Below are positions 1 through 10,780 of a DNA stretch of 64,000 bases, in pieces. How positions within the stretch are numbered: position 1 is the first letter of the stretch; each line of letters begins with the position of its first letter. The position numbers and the translations under genes are program-made. A model generated the notes under the pieces. That model saw nothing but the letters and a program-made list of their open reading frames with translations. It had not been told where the DNA came from and searched no databases. The stretch is from Heterostelium album PN500 (lineage: Eukaryota; Evosea; Eumycetozoa; Acytosteliales; Acytosteliaceae): positions 744,857 through 808,856 of the forward strand of contig NW_008805063.1 in assembly GCF_000004825.1 (NCBI RefSeq). Direction: 5' to 3'.

Positions 1-497
1 TAAAATAAATAGAGAAATACTAATACTAAGTAACAGTAATAAGTTTTAGTTTAATTAATTAAAAATGAATGTTAAAAATATTATTGTTGTTGTTTGTTGA
101 TCATCAAAAACACACACATCAGAGATTTTTATAATTTTTTTGAAGCATAGAAGCAAAAAAATTTTGAATTACACACAGAAAATCACACTGAATCTTCTTC
201 AGGAAGGTGAAAGAATGCAGATTCTTAAAAACACATACTGGAATAAATTTTTTAAAACACGAACGAATTAAACAAATAATAATTGTTAATTAATTATCAA
301 CTTCTATTTGTATAATACAATCAATACTTGACAACAAATAGAGGAGGAAAAAAAAATAAAAACAAAATGATATGAATTGACATGATGTGAAATGGAAAGA
401 AATGGAAAAATGAAAGTAATTGTTGAGTAGAGATTATTTTATATTTTAAAACTTTTATTCAAACTATCATAAGATGTAAGTGTTTAGTTCACTTCTT
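1..497. other. 3' flank of rps11, no gene seen
   Basis: A/T-rich DNA downstream of the ribosomal S11 gene. I see no open frame with coding character and no RNA gene. The part next to the stop codon (about 420-497) is presumably the 3' untranslated region of the minus-strand gene. Confidence 0.5.
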
Positions 498-1656
498 TTA
501 GAAAGCCTTGAATTGCTTCTTGGAGGCAGCGGATGGGTCGTGCTTGATGACGTTGAACTTGACGGTCTTGGCGAGTGGACGACATTGACCGATGGTAACA
601 GAGTCACCATCCTTGATGTTGAAAGCTGGTGAAGCGTGGGCAGAGATGTTAGAGTGTCTCTTCTCGAAACGGTTGTACTTCTTGATGTAATGGAGGTAAT
701 CTCTACGCATGATGATGGTTCTTCTCATCTTGGTTGAGACGACAACACCCTTCAAGATGGTTCCACGGATGGAAACGTTAGAGGTGAATGGGCACTTCTT
801 GTCGACGTAGGTACCATCGATGGCATCCTTTGGTACACGGTAACCGAGACCGATCGATTTGTAGTATCTGATACCTTCCTTACCCTTGATGGTCTTGGAT
901 TGGACGCTTCTGGTGAAAACACACAATTGCTTTTGGAAAGCTTTTTCTGCCTATTGTTTATAGTAGTAGTGGTGGTAGGGTAATGAATTATTATTAGTTT
1001 TATTTATTCTTTTAGCATATTATTATTCAGTATTTTTTTTTAGTTTTTTTTTTTTTGGATTTCGTATTTTTTTGTCAAATAGTTTTTTTTTGGGCATTTT
1101 TAAAGAAATTTATACATATCATCACCATCATCATTACCATTAAAGTTTCAGTGATTATCCTATCTCTCTCTTTTGACCAATTATTTTACTGACATGACTA
1201 TTTTTATATATTATTATTTTGATTTTATTATTTTTGTAGTTTAATCATTCAAACTATTATTTTTCGTAAAATTGTTTTGCTACTAGTTTTGTTTGTTTAT
1301 CTAAAATCTAGATGAATGAATGATTATCTCTATTCTGAAAACTATATTATTTTATCTGTTATTCTATGACTTTCTAACATTCTTTTTTCTAAATCTGTTT
1401 TGTTGTTTAATTATTTGCTGTCATTTTCATCTTAAAAACTTGTGATACATGAACGAGAGAGATAGATTGAAACTTTAACTACATTGATGACGATGATGAT
1501 TATGATAATATTTTCTAAAATAACCTAAAATAATATTTTATTTTCTAACTAAATACAAAGTAGTATATAATGATATGATATATCGTAGAATAAACTAAAT
1601 ACTGATAATAAAATTAATTAAATCAAATTATTAAAACCTACTTGGACATCAGCCAT
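498..1656 (-). CDS. rps11: 40S ribosomal protein S11 (uS17 family)
   Basis: Small-subunit ribosomal protein that binds 18S rRNA in the cytosolic 40S subunit. Two exons: 1656-1642 encodes MADVQ, and 950-498 carries the rest, joined in phase 0 by a GTAGGT...ATAG intron of 691 nt. The product is 155 residues, the usual eukaryotic length. Visible family signatures include [23 protein letters not shown], a run of Arg around [18 protein letters not shown] and the closing KKQFKAF. The start was fixed by the tiny first exon: the long open frame alone lacks an ATG, and the spliced N-terminus [13 protein letters not shown] matches the family. The intron is several times longer than the others in this window. 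It is transcribed divergently from the SETD9-like gene with 539 bp between the starts. Confidence 0.95.
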
Positions 1657-2195
1657 TTTATAATATCTCTAACTCTTAAAAGGGGGACAAGTAAGTGACG
1701 AAAAAAAGGAATTAACTTGATTCAAAGTGCGTTGTTTTTGTGCCAAATTTTTTACACACAAAATTAAAAAATAAAAAATTTAAAAAAATTGAAAAAATTC
1801 GTATTGAAAAAAATAACAGTGCCTATCATTTTTCTATGAGGACCATTCTGTTGAATCGGTTAAAATAAATGCACGAGCATTAATTTTCGATTTTATCAAT
1901 TTTTTTTTACAATTCTTTTTTTTTAATTTCTTTTTTTTTATTGGTAGATAATAATGATATACTTTTGATAATATTAAAATTTAAATAAATACATTTTTAA
2001 TATATTTATAACTTTGATTATTAAAATATTGTAATAAAACAAATTTGCTGCTGTCAATTGATTATTTTCATATGAAAAATTGTGTGTTGAGTTGTGTGTT
2101 TTTTTTTACAAAATGATTAATCATTAAGTTTAGATTTATGTCGATTGATCTGATTGATTGATTGATTTAATGACTGGACCTTACTTTAAATAGTT
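1657..2195. promoter_or_regulatory. Divergent intergenic region between rps11 and the SETD9-like gene
   Basis: 539 bp separating two divergent start codons. It contains T- and A-runs typical of dictyostelid promoters and no credible open frame. It must hold the promoters of both genes, but I could not pick out a specific factor site. Confidence 0.5.
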
Positions 2196-3308
2196 ATGTT
2201 ACATAGATTCGTTAGATCAGTAGTTGGTAAAACAAGATGGGGAAATAGATTGACACCATCTGAAGTAGAGGGTGCTGGTGGTGTAGAGTATTTTCAGAAT
2301 GAACAAGAGAAAGTAGATACTTTCAAAGCATTCTTGGCAACACAGATCTATCACAGACAAAACAATGGAGTTGGAGGTGTTGCAAAGGAGGAAGGCGAGT
2401 CGGACGAAGATTACTATGACAAGTATGTGCAGTCTCTGAAATCGACATCCTATGTGCGACAGAAGGAGAGAATCGACGAAGTCATTGGCAAACAGCTGCT
2501 CTCGATGTTTGAGCAGGTGCAATCGATCGGCGGAAAAAACTCTTATCCGCCACCGATCCAGAAACTGCCGCTCAATAGCATGGAGGCAAAACTGCGACGT
2601 TCACTCATTATTCGTGAGCAGAGCATTCAGGGCGCAGAGATTGAGCATCCCGACGGTTTTACTCTACAGATTTGTAGGTCGTCGGTTGACCACGAAGAAG
2701 CGGGCTACGGTGTATTCGTGCGGGGCGAAGTGATGCCGGGAACGGTCCTCGCTATCTACCCTGGTGACACCTACAGCGCCAACAGCATACTGCCGTCGGT
2801 CATCAAGGAGAACGACTACATGATGGCGCGGTTCGACGGCACCGTTATAGACGGTCGCAGTTGGCTGAGAAAGACCGATCTCGCCGTGTACCGTCCGCAG
2901 TATTTCAAAGAGAGTGGCGCAACGGTGAGCAGTCTCGATCTCGCACGATTCCGCAATCCCTACGCCATCGGACAGTTTATCAATCATCCATCGGCAACAC
3001 AGACACCGAATGTCATCGGTATCAAGTACGACTTTTCCAACCAGTTTCCGGAGCATCTCAAACCGTACATTCCCAATCAAGAGGTGACAGAGAACAACTT
3101 TTTACGAAATCCATCAATCTACCAGAAATCATTCATCATAGTAGCATATCAACCGATCAAAGACGAAGAACTATTTTTAAATTATCGATTCAACCCCGCC
3201 AATCCATATCCAGCATGGTATCATCAACCGGACATCGAAGAAGCAAAAAGACGTTGGGGTAAACTTGAAGGTTTTTCACTGAGAACCATAGCAAGTCGTT
3301 TATTTTAA
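2196..3308 (+). CDS. SET domain protein, SETD9-like
   Basis: Single-exon gene for 370 residues. The C-terminal 220 residues resemble the SETD9 family of putative lysine methyltransferases: GYGVFVRGEVMPGT (the SET start), AIYPGDTY, a DGTVIDGRS segment, then NPYAIGQFINHPS, which is the position of the SET 'N-H' cofactor-binding motif, followed by the proline-rich PNVIGIKYDF segment and a late ELFLNYRF, the position of the SET tyrosine. The first 150 residues are poorly conserved; the very N-terminus is basic and could be a targeting sequence. Substrate is unknown, also for the animal family. The middle of the gene is visibly more G/C-rich than its surroundings. The ATG at 2196 is the first in frame. 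Family assignment is from motif order; the enzymatic role is inference. Confidence 0.8.
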   Translation: MLHRFVRSVVGKTRWGNRLTPSEVEGAGGVEYFQNEQEKVDTFKAFLATQIYHRQNNGVGGVAKEEGESDEDYYDKYVQSLKSTSYVRQKERIDEVIGKQLLSMFEQVQSIGGKNSYPPPIQKLPLNSMEAKLRRSLIIREQSIQGAEIEHPDGFTLQICRSSVDHEEAGYGVFVRGEVMPGTVLAIYPGDTYSANSILPSVIKENDYMMARFDGTVIDGRSWLRKTDLAVYRPQYFKESGATVSSLDLARFRNPYAIGQFINHPSATQTPNVIGIKYDFSNQFPEHLKPYIPNQEVTENNFLRNPSIYQKSFIIVAYQPIKDEELFLNYRFNPANPYPAWYHQPDIEEAKRRWGKLEGFSLRTIASRLF

Positions 3309-3501
3309 ATAAAAATAATTTGTATATATATATATTAATTATTACTTATTATTACTATTATTATGTTTTTGTTGTTAGTTATGGGTTTATTAATTTAAAA
3401 TAGTTCAGACTTTTTGAACTATATGTGAGGTTAGGTTATTAGTGAATTGTTTTTCTATGATTATTATTATTACATCTATTGATCTGTTATTATTATTATT
3501 A

Positions 3502-4128
3502 TTATTTTTTCTTATCTCTTTCTTCTCTTTCTTGTTTCTTTGTTAAGAATGTTTGAAGTAAATCAATCTTTTCGTTGGTGTTGTTTAGTTTCTTTAGTTT
3601 TGGATACAGTTCATTCTCCAGTTGATTCCAATGATCAAGTATCTCTTGTGGACTGTTTGATGTTGCTATTTGATAGGAGTTGAATGGCTGTATGACAGTG
3701 TTGATTCTAAATGATTCGTTTGGGTCGAGTGTCCAGCTTGTTGGAACGACTTTGGCCAGCACCATAGTCCAACTGAATTGACAGAACTTTGAGAACATAT
3801 TACCAAAGAATCCACTTGTCATCTCTGTTTTCTGTTCTTCTTCCATCTTTGTTAATAAATATATTGATTGTTGTGGTGTAGTTTGTTGTTGTTGTTGCTG
3901 TGTAGGTTGTTGTTTATCTTTTTGTTGTTTCTGTTGTTGTTGTTCAAAAGGATGTTTAATCTCTGTCTTTTGAGCTTCATAGTATGTCAACAGTGGTACG
4001 GTGGGATTGTTCTTTGCGATGTAGTTCTCCGAGTTTTTCTCTAAAACAAAGTATCTATTTTGTTTGATTGGTTTCCAAAACAGAAACAAACCACGTGATG
4101 GTCTAATACAAAAGTTGCTTATCCACAT
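3502..4128 (-). CDS. Hypothetical protein with Gln-rich segment
   Basis: Open frame of 208 residues from the ATG at 4128. I do not recognise the family. The N-terminal 40 residues are hydrophobic and basic (WISNFCIRPSRGLFLFWKP), then comes a Gln-rich low-complexity run near residues 70-95, a more hydrophobic patch (FSKFCQFSWTMVLAKVV), and a charged helical C-terminus rich in Lys and Glu. A second in-frame Met (MEEEQKTE) follows the Gln run and could be the real start if the upstream part is not translated. The sequence at the first ATG, GTATGT, also resembles a splice donor, so the 5' end is uncertain. It is convergent with the SETD9-like gene, 193 bp away. Confidence 0.5.
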   Translation of the reverse strand: MWISNFCIRPSRGLFLFWKPIKQNRYFVLEKNSENYIAKNNPTVPLLTYYEAQKTEIKHPFEQQQQKQQKDKQQPTQQQQQQTTPQQSIYLLTKMEEEQKTEMTSGFFGNMFSKFCQFSWTMVLAKVVPTSWTLDPNESFRINTVIQPFNSYQIATSNSPQEILDHWNQLENELYPKLKKLNNTNEKIDLLQTFLTKKQEREERDKKK

Positions 4129-4780
4129 ACTTAATACTAACAAACAAACAAACAAAAGTAATTGTTTTTTTTTGATTGATTAAAATAACACCAGATTGAT
4201 ATTTAAACAAACTTAAAAAACTAGTTTACTGACAAAAGTAAATTTCTGTGCAGTAAGGTGTTGTTTCACACTTCAAGTACACCTAAATTTCCCATTTAAT
4301 GATTATTTTTTCGATTATTCCATCAACATAGTTTTTTTTTTTGATAATTGTGATTTTTGTGTAGTTTTTTTTTAGCTTTTGCAAAAAAAACCCCATAATG
4401 TTCCTTTTTTAGGTTCTGAACTCATCAGCCCTTTTATAAGAATAGTTAGATGATTTTTTTATTAAACTCAAAAGATTATTTACCAGTTATTATTTTGTTT
4501 AAGATAGTGTACAGTCTTTATTAAAGAGAAAGTTGTTTTTTGCAAATCAGCTCATCAAGTGACATATAGAAATTTTTAGTACCGAATAATTTTTATTTGT
4601 TTTATTTTAATATATTTACCCCACATCTCAGAAACACCATTATTATTTATCAGCTGATTAATCACAAAATAAAATAAATAAAAATGAACATCATTGCGTA
4701 CTATATTTCATATTTAATTTGGATTATAAATTTAAAATATAGATTTTTGTTTTGTTTGTTTATATTTTACTATTTTAATA
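4129..4780. other. Intergenic, no gene seen
   Basis: 652 bp between divergent genes. A/T-rich with no credible open frame. It contains a CCCATAA heptamer near 4392 and one copy of the palindrome TTTTGCAAAA (4377-4386). Confidence 0.4.
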
Positions 4781-5649
4781 ATGTTAAGATTTGATCAGTT
4801 ATTTGAACAAGAAAAAGATTTCAAAGTTGATACAAAGCGATTTAGAAATTTAGCTCCTACCAACTTAATTGATGAAACAGTAAAGAATCTCAAACAAAAC
4901 AAGTTCGATGTGACCGTTGTCGATGATGCTCAGGCAGCATTGGAATTCCTAGAAAAGAACATCCCTGAAAATGTTACATTAATGTCAGGTGGTTCTGTTA
5001 CTCTGGTATCTATCTATTTTTAATAGTATTTAAAATAATGATACTAAATTTACATAAATTATTTTTAGGATGAAATTGGTTTCAAAAACTATCAGTTTAC
5101 AACTGATAAATTTAAGAATCTTCATGCTGATATTCTAAAAGAGAAAGATCCTTTAAAAGCAGACTATTTGAGAAGAAAAGCTTTGTCAGCTGATTATTTC
5201 TTATCGAGTGTATCTGCCATTTCCAAAGATGGAAAGTTATTGTAAATATTATTATTATTTTTTTTAAATATATCAATCATTTTAATATTTTTATGATTAT
5301 ATATTTAAGTGTTGTAGATGCTTCTGGAACCAGATGTGGTGGTTTCCTAACAGCAGCCAAGAAATGTATTGTTGTTACTGGTAGCAATAAGCTGGTAGAA
5401 TCGGAGCAAGATGCCATCGAGAGGTGTTAACTAAATTTTTGTTTGCCATGTGAAAGTGTTAGATCTAGATTTGCATACAAAATACCCGGTTCCCAAATTC
5501 AAAACTTTGGTAAGTATTATAAGATTACATTTTAGACAAAATTAATACTAATTTTATACTATTTATTTGTATTATAAATAGTCAAAGTTGCAGTGGGTGG
5601 AATGAATCGTACACACATTTTAATAATTAAAAAAGTATTAGGTTATTAA
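4781..5649 (+). CDS. LUD-domain protein, copy 1, with one in-frame stop
   Basis: Four exons fit: 4781-5005, 5069-5241, 5310-5509 and 5582-5649, all with GT/AG borders and kept frame, giving 222 codons ending KKVLGY. The protein matches the LUD domain family (DUF162, LutB/LutC-like, linked to lactate utilisation in bacteria): GGSVTLDEIG, a VVDASGTRCGG glycine segment, KLVESEQDA and the FCLPCESVR block. It is clearly a paralogue of the minus-strand gene at 6515-7389. In exon 3 the frame is interrupted by a TAA at 5428-5430, between AIERC and LNFCLPCES, although both sides stay in the same frame and are conserved; there is one codon more than in copy 2 here. The only GT/AG pair that would remove the stop spans 33 nt and would delete the conserved FCLPCE block. 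Either a sequence error, a recent loss of function or a truncated product is possible. Confidence 0.7.
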
Positions 5650-5902
5650 TCGTTGTTATCTGTCCAGATTGTCACGTGGCATGTTGTTTTTTGGATTTAA
5701 AATAAATACTAAAAATTGTTTGTTTTCAATCAAAAAACTTGATGATTTAAGTTGAAAGTCAGTTGAACACCCCACAAATAAATAAATTAAATTTTCACTT
5801 TTCTTGATATAAATAATGAGTAATGAATATTATCAATTCAATTATTTATTTAATTTTTTGAAATTTATCTTTCTTTTTAAAGATATTCATTGACACCAAA
5901 AG

Positions 5903-6310
5903 ATGATCCATTTTAAATCTATGCCAAAGAGTAATAGACATTTATACTTAGGTATCAATCATTTTGATAAATATATAGATGATAGTAATGTAAGAGTTAC
6001 TCCTGTAGAAGATCAAAATCAATCAAATCATACTGGCATCGCAACAATCGAATATCAAAACGGATCAAATTTAAATAATATCGATTGGTCTGAAAATGAT
6101 AGCAATTATCAAATAGAAGAATCTTATTTCTTTGACAATTGTGAAGATAACAATAGATTTGAAATGGAATATATGTTTCAAGAAAATTCCAATAGAAGTA
6201 GCCCCTTTGGAATATCATCGTTAAGTGGAAAAACATATCAAAAGAATAGTGAAGAAATCAAATATGAACTGCACAGTGATCTGAAAGGACCGAATGCTAA
6301 GTTCTATTAG
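5903..6310 (+). CDS. Small hypothetical protein
   Basis: Uninterrupted frame of 135 residues between the two LUD genes, starting at the ATG at 5903; an in-frame stop lies just upstream, so the ORF cannot extend without splicing. It is acidic and rich in Asn, Ser and Asp, with aromatic residues (EESYFFDN, FEMEYMFQ). No domain, signal peptide or membrane segment is evident and I do not recognise it. Length and amino-acid use make translation plausible but not proven. Confidence 0.4.
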   Translation: MIHFKSMPKSNRHLYLGINHFDKYIDDSNVRVTPVEDQNQSNHTGIATIEYQNGSNLNNIDWSENDSNYQIEESYFFDNCEDNNRFEMEYMFQENSNRSSPFGISSLSGKTYQKNSEEIKYELHSDLKGPNAKFY

Positions 6311-6514
6311 GAATCAAAAAGTCATTTAAATAAATCAATCAATTCTATCTTACTAGAGTGATTTATCGATAGGAATTGGAAATTGGTAAAAAAAATAGAT
6401 TATTATATTTATTCAAAAAACAAATAGTTTATTTTATTCCATTTTTTTTGATATGATGATATTTTTCATTATTTAATATTGAATTATCATATTGTTCTGT
6501 TGCAATCAGACAGC

Positions 6515-7389
6515 TTAATATCCGAGTTCCTTATTCACAAAGATAATATGGATTCTCTCCTTGGCCATATTGCTATTGGCAATTCTAATAAGATTTTGGA
6601 CTTGACTTCCTGGTACTTTGTAAGCATAGTTGGATCTAACAGACTCGCATCTAATATATATTTAAAAATTAATAAGTTAACTTTTAAATTATTATATTTT
6701 AAAAACACTTACGGTAAACAGAAATCCCAGATTCTTCTCTCTGCCTCTTGATCATTTTCGACAATCTTTTGAGTACCAACAATGCAAACTACATTCTTGG
6801 CAGCAAATGGCATGGCGCCAGTTCTACTACCACTAGCATCACATGCTAAATAAATAAAAATAAAATAAATGAGTAAAAAAAAAACAAAAGATAATTAAAT
6901 TCTTAATATCAAAAAAAGATTACATACAATAAATAACACCTTCTTTGGTTACAGCTGGTAAAGAGCAGAGGAAATAATCAGAAGCCATCGAGAAACGACG
7001 AAGTTCAGTTTGCTTGGCTGGATCCTTTTCATTTAAGATGGCAACATGCAAGTTTCTCCATCCATGTTTATCATCCTTAAGATAATCCAACAAACCAATT
7101 TCTATAGTTTTTTTATGAATCATAATTAATTTCAAGTATATTGAAATGCTTTAATATATTTACCAGAAAGTGTAACAGAACCACAGTTCATAACTGATGA
7201 TTCCTTTGGAATCGATTTGATGACCAAGTCCAAAGCTTCTTTTTCAGTGTTGACAATGTCAACCTTGAATTGGTTCTCACGGAGTTTTTTGGCGGTGTTT
7301 TCGACCACATCCTTCGATGGCATCTTACGATACTTGTTATCGACCTTAAAGTCTGGCTTGTGTGATGGTAATTGGGCAAAAGTCAACAT
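6515..7389 (-). CDS. LUD-domain protein, copy 2
   Basis: Four exons, 7389-7164, 7101-6928, 6845-6713 and 6650-6515, splice in frame to 222 residues. Like copy 1 it has the LUD signatures: CGSVTLSEIGL, CDASGSRTGAMPFAAKN, a CIVGTQKIVEND segment, FCLPCESVRSNYAYKVPGS and the ending VNKELGY. Bacterial relatives act in lactate oxidation complexes; the role of stand-alone eukaryotic members is not known to me. Intron 1 lies at nearly the same place as in copy 1, while intron 3 (inside the LPCES block) is absent from copy 1, where that block is continuous. Tail-to-tail arrangement with copy 1 across a small hypothetical gene suggests an inverted local duplication followed by divergence. Confidence 0.85.
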
Positions 7390-9488
7390 TTTTATTTAAT
7401 TCTAATAAGATTGTTTGTAAAATAATAATAAATTAATATAAGAAAAACTAAATTTAATTAAATTGAAATAATGATGAAATTGGGTCGCAGTTATTTATGG
7501 TGAAGTTGAACTATTATGTTTATCAAAAAAATTATTTTGGAAATTAATTGTTTTTTTTTGTTGGGTGTGGTTAAATTAAAATTGAAGTTGAATGAATGTT
7601 TGTTCAAAAAAAACCCTAATTAAAATAACAATGATATAATGAGGTGTGGTATTGAGAGTAGATAGTATAATTTATTGTAATAGCACTAAACACAATTGAA
7701 AAATGCTTTGAAAAAAAAAAAAAAAAAAAAAAAAAGATAATAATAAAGTGTAAAATATATACATACAAGAATAAAACAACTGATAAATCGATAAATATTA
7801 ATATATGATTTTTGTATATATTAAACCTTATTCCATTTGCTTTATATAGAGAATTTAATTTAAATGGTTCAAGTTTATTAAAATATCAAAAATTAAATTT
7901 AAATTAAAGTTATGTCCAATTCCTTTTTCCTCCTTAACCAACCCATTGAAAAGATATTTTATTTTATTTTTTGCTTGTTTCCGGATTTTATTAAAAAAAC
8001 AAAAAGTAAAGATCAAAGCAATAGTGATGAATTTGTTCTCGGAACGTCTCTACTTCCGGACTTGAAAAGTATTTTTAGAGATGATAATGAGCTTATTGTT
8101 ATAAAATTTGGTTGATGAAGTTGTTGAACAAAATATGTCAGAGCTTCCGAGAAGCTTTTGCAAAAAAAAAATAAAGTATAGATTAAGCTATATTGATTTT
8201 TGTAACGTCAATTCCAGACTTGAATAGTATATTTAGAGATTGATGAATCATTGTTTTAAAATTTCTATTGGCGAAGTTGCAGTTGAAAAAATATGTCATA
8301 GCTTCCGAGAAGCTTTTGCAAAAAAGTCAAAAATTCGTGAACAGTGTGACATCATTTAGAATAGCTCTGTTTGAAGTGAACGGATGAGTCATTAATCGAA
8401 AACAGTTATATTTGGTTATTTGATGATAGTTATTAATAAATCAAAATTTAACAAACATGAAAATGAATTTTGTTCTAACTAAATATGTAAAATGATGCAG
8501 TTCTTGCAAGAGCTCGATTTTCATTCGATCTTATTTATTTTATTGTAAAATTATTAACACTTCACATGTTTAGGTTTGTTTTACTTAATTATTGGAGAAA
8601 ATCATAGCAAATAGAACTTCAATTGTCATTATTAATATTATATTGTTGTCACTATAACTATACACATTTAGTTTCTAACAAAAAAAAAAAAACCATTATT
8701 TTAGAAACAATTCGATTATACACTAGAATAATAAAATTCTAAAGATGATGATGGGTTTTTCATTAAAATAAATATTGATTGTTTCTTGCAAAAAAATTAT
8801 TTGTATTTTTATGATAATTAGAACAAAAAATGATGAAAAAAAAAAACTGAAGAACAAAATACCCCCTTTTTATTGATCAAAAATTGGCTTGTCTCATACT
8901 TTATTTTTTTATTTTAAAAAAAACTTTAAACTTAGTTAAAGATTATTACGACAAAAAAATAAAAGAATAATAATAATAAAAGAATCAATCAAAACTATGA
9001 CCTATTTAAATAATATTTGATTAAATAAAAAATAAGATAAATAGGAAAAAAAAAAAGAAATAAAAATATTTTGCAAAAAAAAAAAAAAAGCAAATCAAAA
9101 AATTTTTTTTTTAAATAAACAATTTTAATAATAGATAAATCAATCAAATCAATCAAATCAAATCAGTAGACAAAGATAGATAGATATATTATAATTATAT
9201 CAAAAATAATAAAATAAAATAAAATAAATAAGGATAACATAATTTATTAATAATAATAATAATCATTATAATAGTAAAACAATACAAAAATAGTAGTTGT
9301 AACAACAATTTTAGTAAAAGCTAAAAATAAAATATAATAAAAAGAAAAGGATTAAAGATAGATTAATTAGTACATTATTTTTAAAGAAAGAAAGAAAAGA
9401 AAAGAAAAGATAGATTTATTGTGGAAGAAAGATAGATAGATTTGATTGTTAGTGATATATTATAGATTATAAAGAAAATAGGATAGAG
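7390..9488. other. Long non-coding stretch
   Basis: 2.1 kb of A/T-rich DNA with A-runs (25 A at 7711-7735), a degenerate tandem repeat (8041-8327), three TTTTGCAAAA palindromes (8156, 8314, 9069) and A/T-rich simple sequence toward the Rap-GAP start. A 67-codon open frame at 7912-8115 starts at an ATG and ends in the first repeat copy; it is not convincing as a gene. Confidence 0.45.
8041..8327. repeat. Degenerate direct repeat, two copies of about 125 bp
   Basis: Copy 1 at about 8041-8165 and copy 2 at about 8200-8327 share, in order, GGAACGTC/GTAACGTC, GACTTGAAAAGTAT, TTTAGAGAT, AAAATTT, GAAGTTG, AAAATATGTCA and an identical 23-nt end from the hexamer AGCTTC to the A-run, with scattered mismatches and small indels between. 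The shared end contains a small hairpin (AGCTTC-CGA-GAAGCT). The origin is unknown. Confidence 0.65.
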
Positions 9489-10740
9489 ATGAATACAATG
9501 ATTACACCATCAGTTGGATACAGAATCGAAGGTTCTAATGATACAGAACCTAAAGTATTTGATTGTTCAACGGTACCTAATCTTTTAGAGGGTGTATTCG
9601 ATCTGTCTGATAACGATTCCCTCTATTTTCGTGAAACTTTTTTAAATAGAGGTATAATATCATATATGTTAAACATAAACAAAACAAATTACATCAATAA
9701 ATCAACAACAACAACAGCATCACTCAATCGATCGATCAATAACTTTTTTTAAAAATCATACATAATAATACTTAATCAAATCAGTCCATATTCATATTAT
9801 TCAAAGAGAAAAGAAAGAGAGACTAGAGTTTAAACTTAAACGTTAAGAAAGAACTCAAAACTCAATATATATTTTTATATTGGTTGGATAATAATAAAGA
9901 AGTGAGGTGAAAAAAAAAATAAAAAAAATAGAGAATGATAGAGTTTTTACAAAAATTTTTAGATTTTTTAGATCTTTTAAAGAATCGGAGAATATCGGAT
10001 TTAAATTACCACACCTTAATAATAGTTTAGTTATTTATTGATCAATTATTATTATTTTATTATTATTAAAATAGATTGACTAATCATCATTTTAATCTTA
10101 CCTTTTTTTAGATCACTATAATTTCATTAATACAACAACACCAGAGAATCCAGTCTGTATATCAATAGTTTTAGATAAAGATGGAAAGAACTATAGTAGT
10201 TTACTTAGAACCTCTGCTGTATGTTATCATCATCATCATAATAATCATCATCACACCACAATGACAATGACAAAAACAATAATAATAATGTCAACAACTC
10301 ATTAAAAGAAAGAAAGAAAGAATGAATGACAGATTACGTTAGTATTTTAGGTTTGATCGTAGTCCTTTGTTCTTTCTTCTCTTTGCTTTATTGTGAATGT
10401 CATTGTCAAATTTAAATTGGTGTTGGAAACGATTTTGTATGTTTGTTTGTTTGTTTAACCATTTTTATTGTTGTTCAAAATCATTTAGGGTAATCAAAGA
10501 TTGAGTGTACCGGCGGACAATGTAAAAGCATCATGGTGGAGAAGATTATTTAAAGCAGGACCCTCACCCTATGACATGTTAAGATCGATCGCACCACAAC
10601 ACTACAACGGAATGAAATTGATTGTTGATCCTGCATTGCCACCTGCACTTATGAACTTGGAAGAGAAACAAGTAAACTATATATCCTATTATCACCTAAA
10701 AATTAATTTAATAGAGATCCACACAATATTCTAACATATC

Positions 10741-10780
<40 letters not shown>

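Noticed and set aside
951-1641. C/D-box snoRNA in the rps11 intron
   Set aside because: TGATGA-like words exist on the minus strand, but they fall in a CAT repeat and no properly spaced CTGA with a terminal stem was found.
4377-4480. CCCATAA element as a snRNA/class I RNA promoter (DUSE)
   Set aside because: The heptamer and a TATA-like word are present, but the sequence downstream shows no recognisable snRNA or class I RNA ends.
5424-5456. 33-nt GT/AG intron that would remove the in-frame stop of LUD copy 1
   Set aside because: Far shorter than any other intron here, and it would delete the FCLPCE block conserved in copy 2.
7912-8115. 67-codon open frame in the 7.4-9.5 kb gap
   Set aside because: No family, A/T-rich composition, and its end lies in a degenerate tandem repeat; not enough to call a gene.
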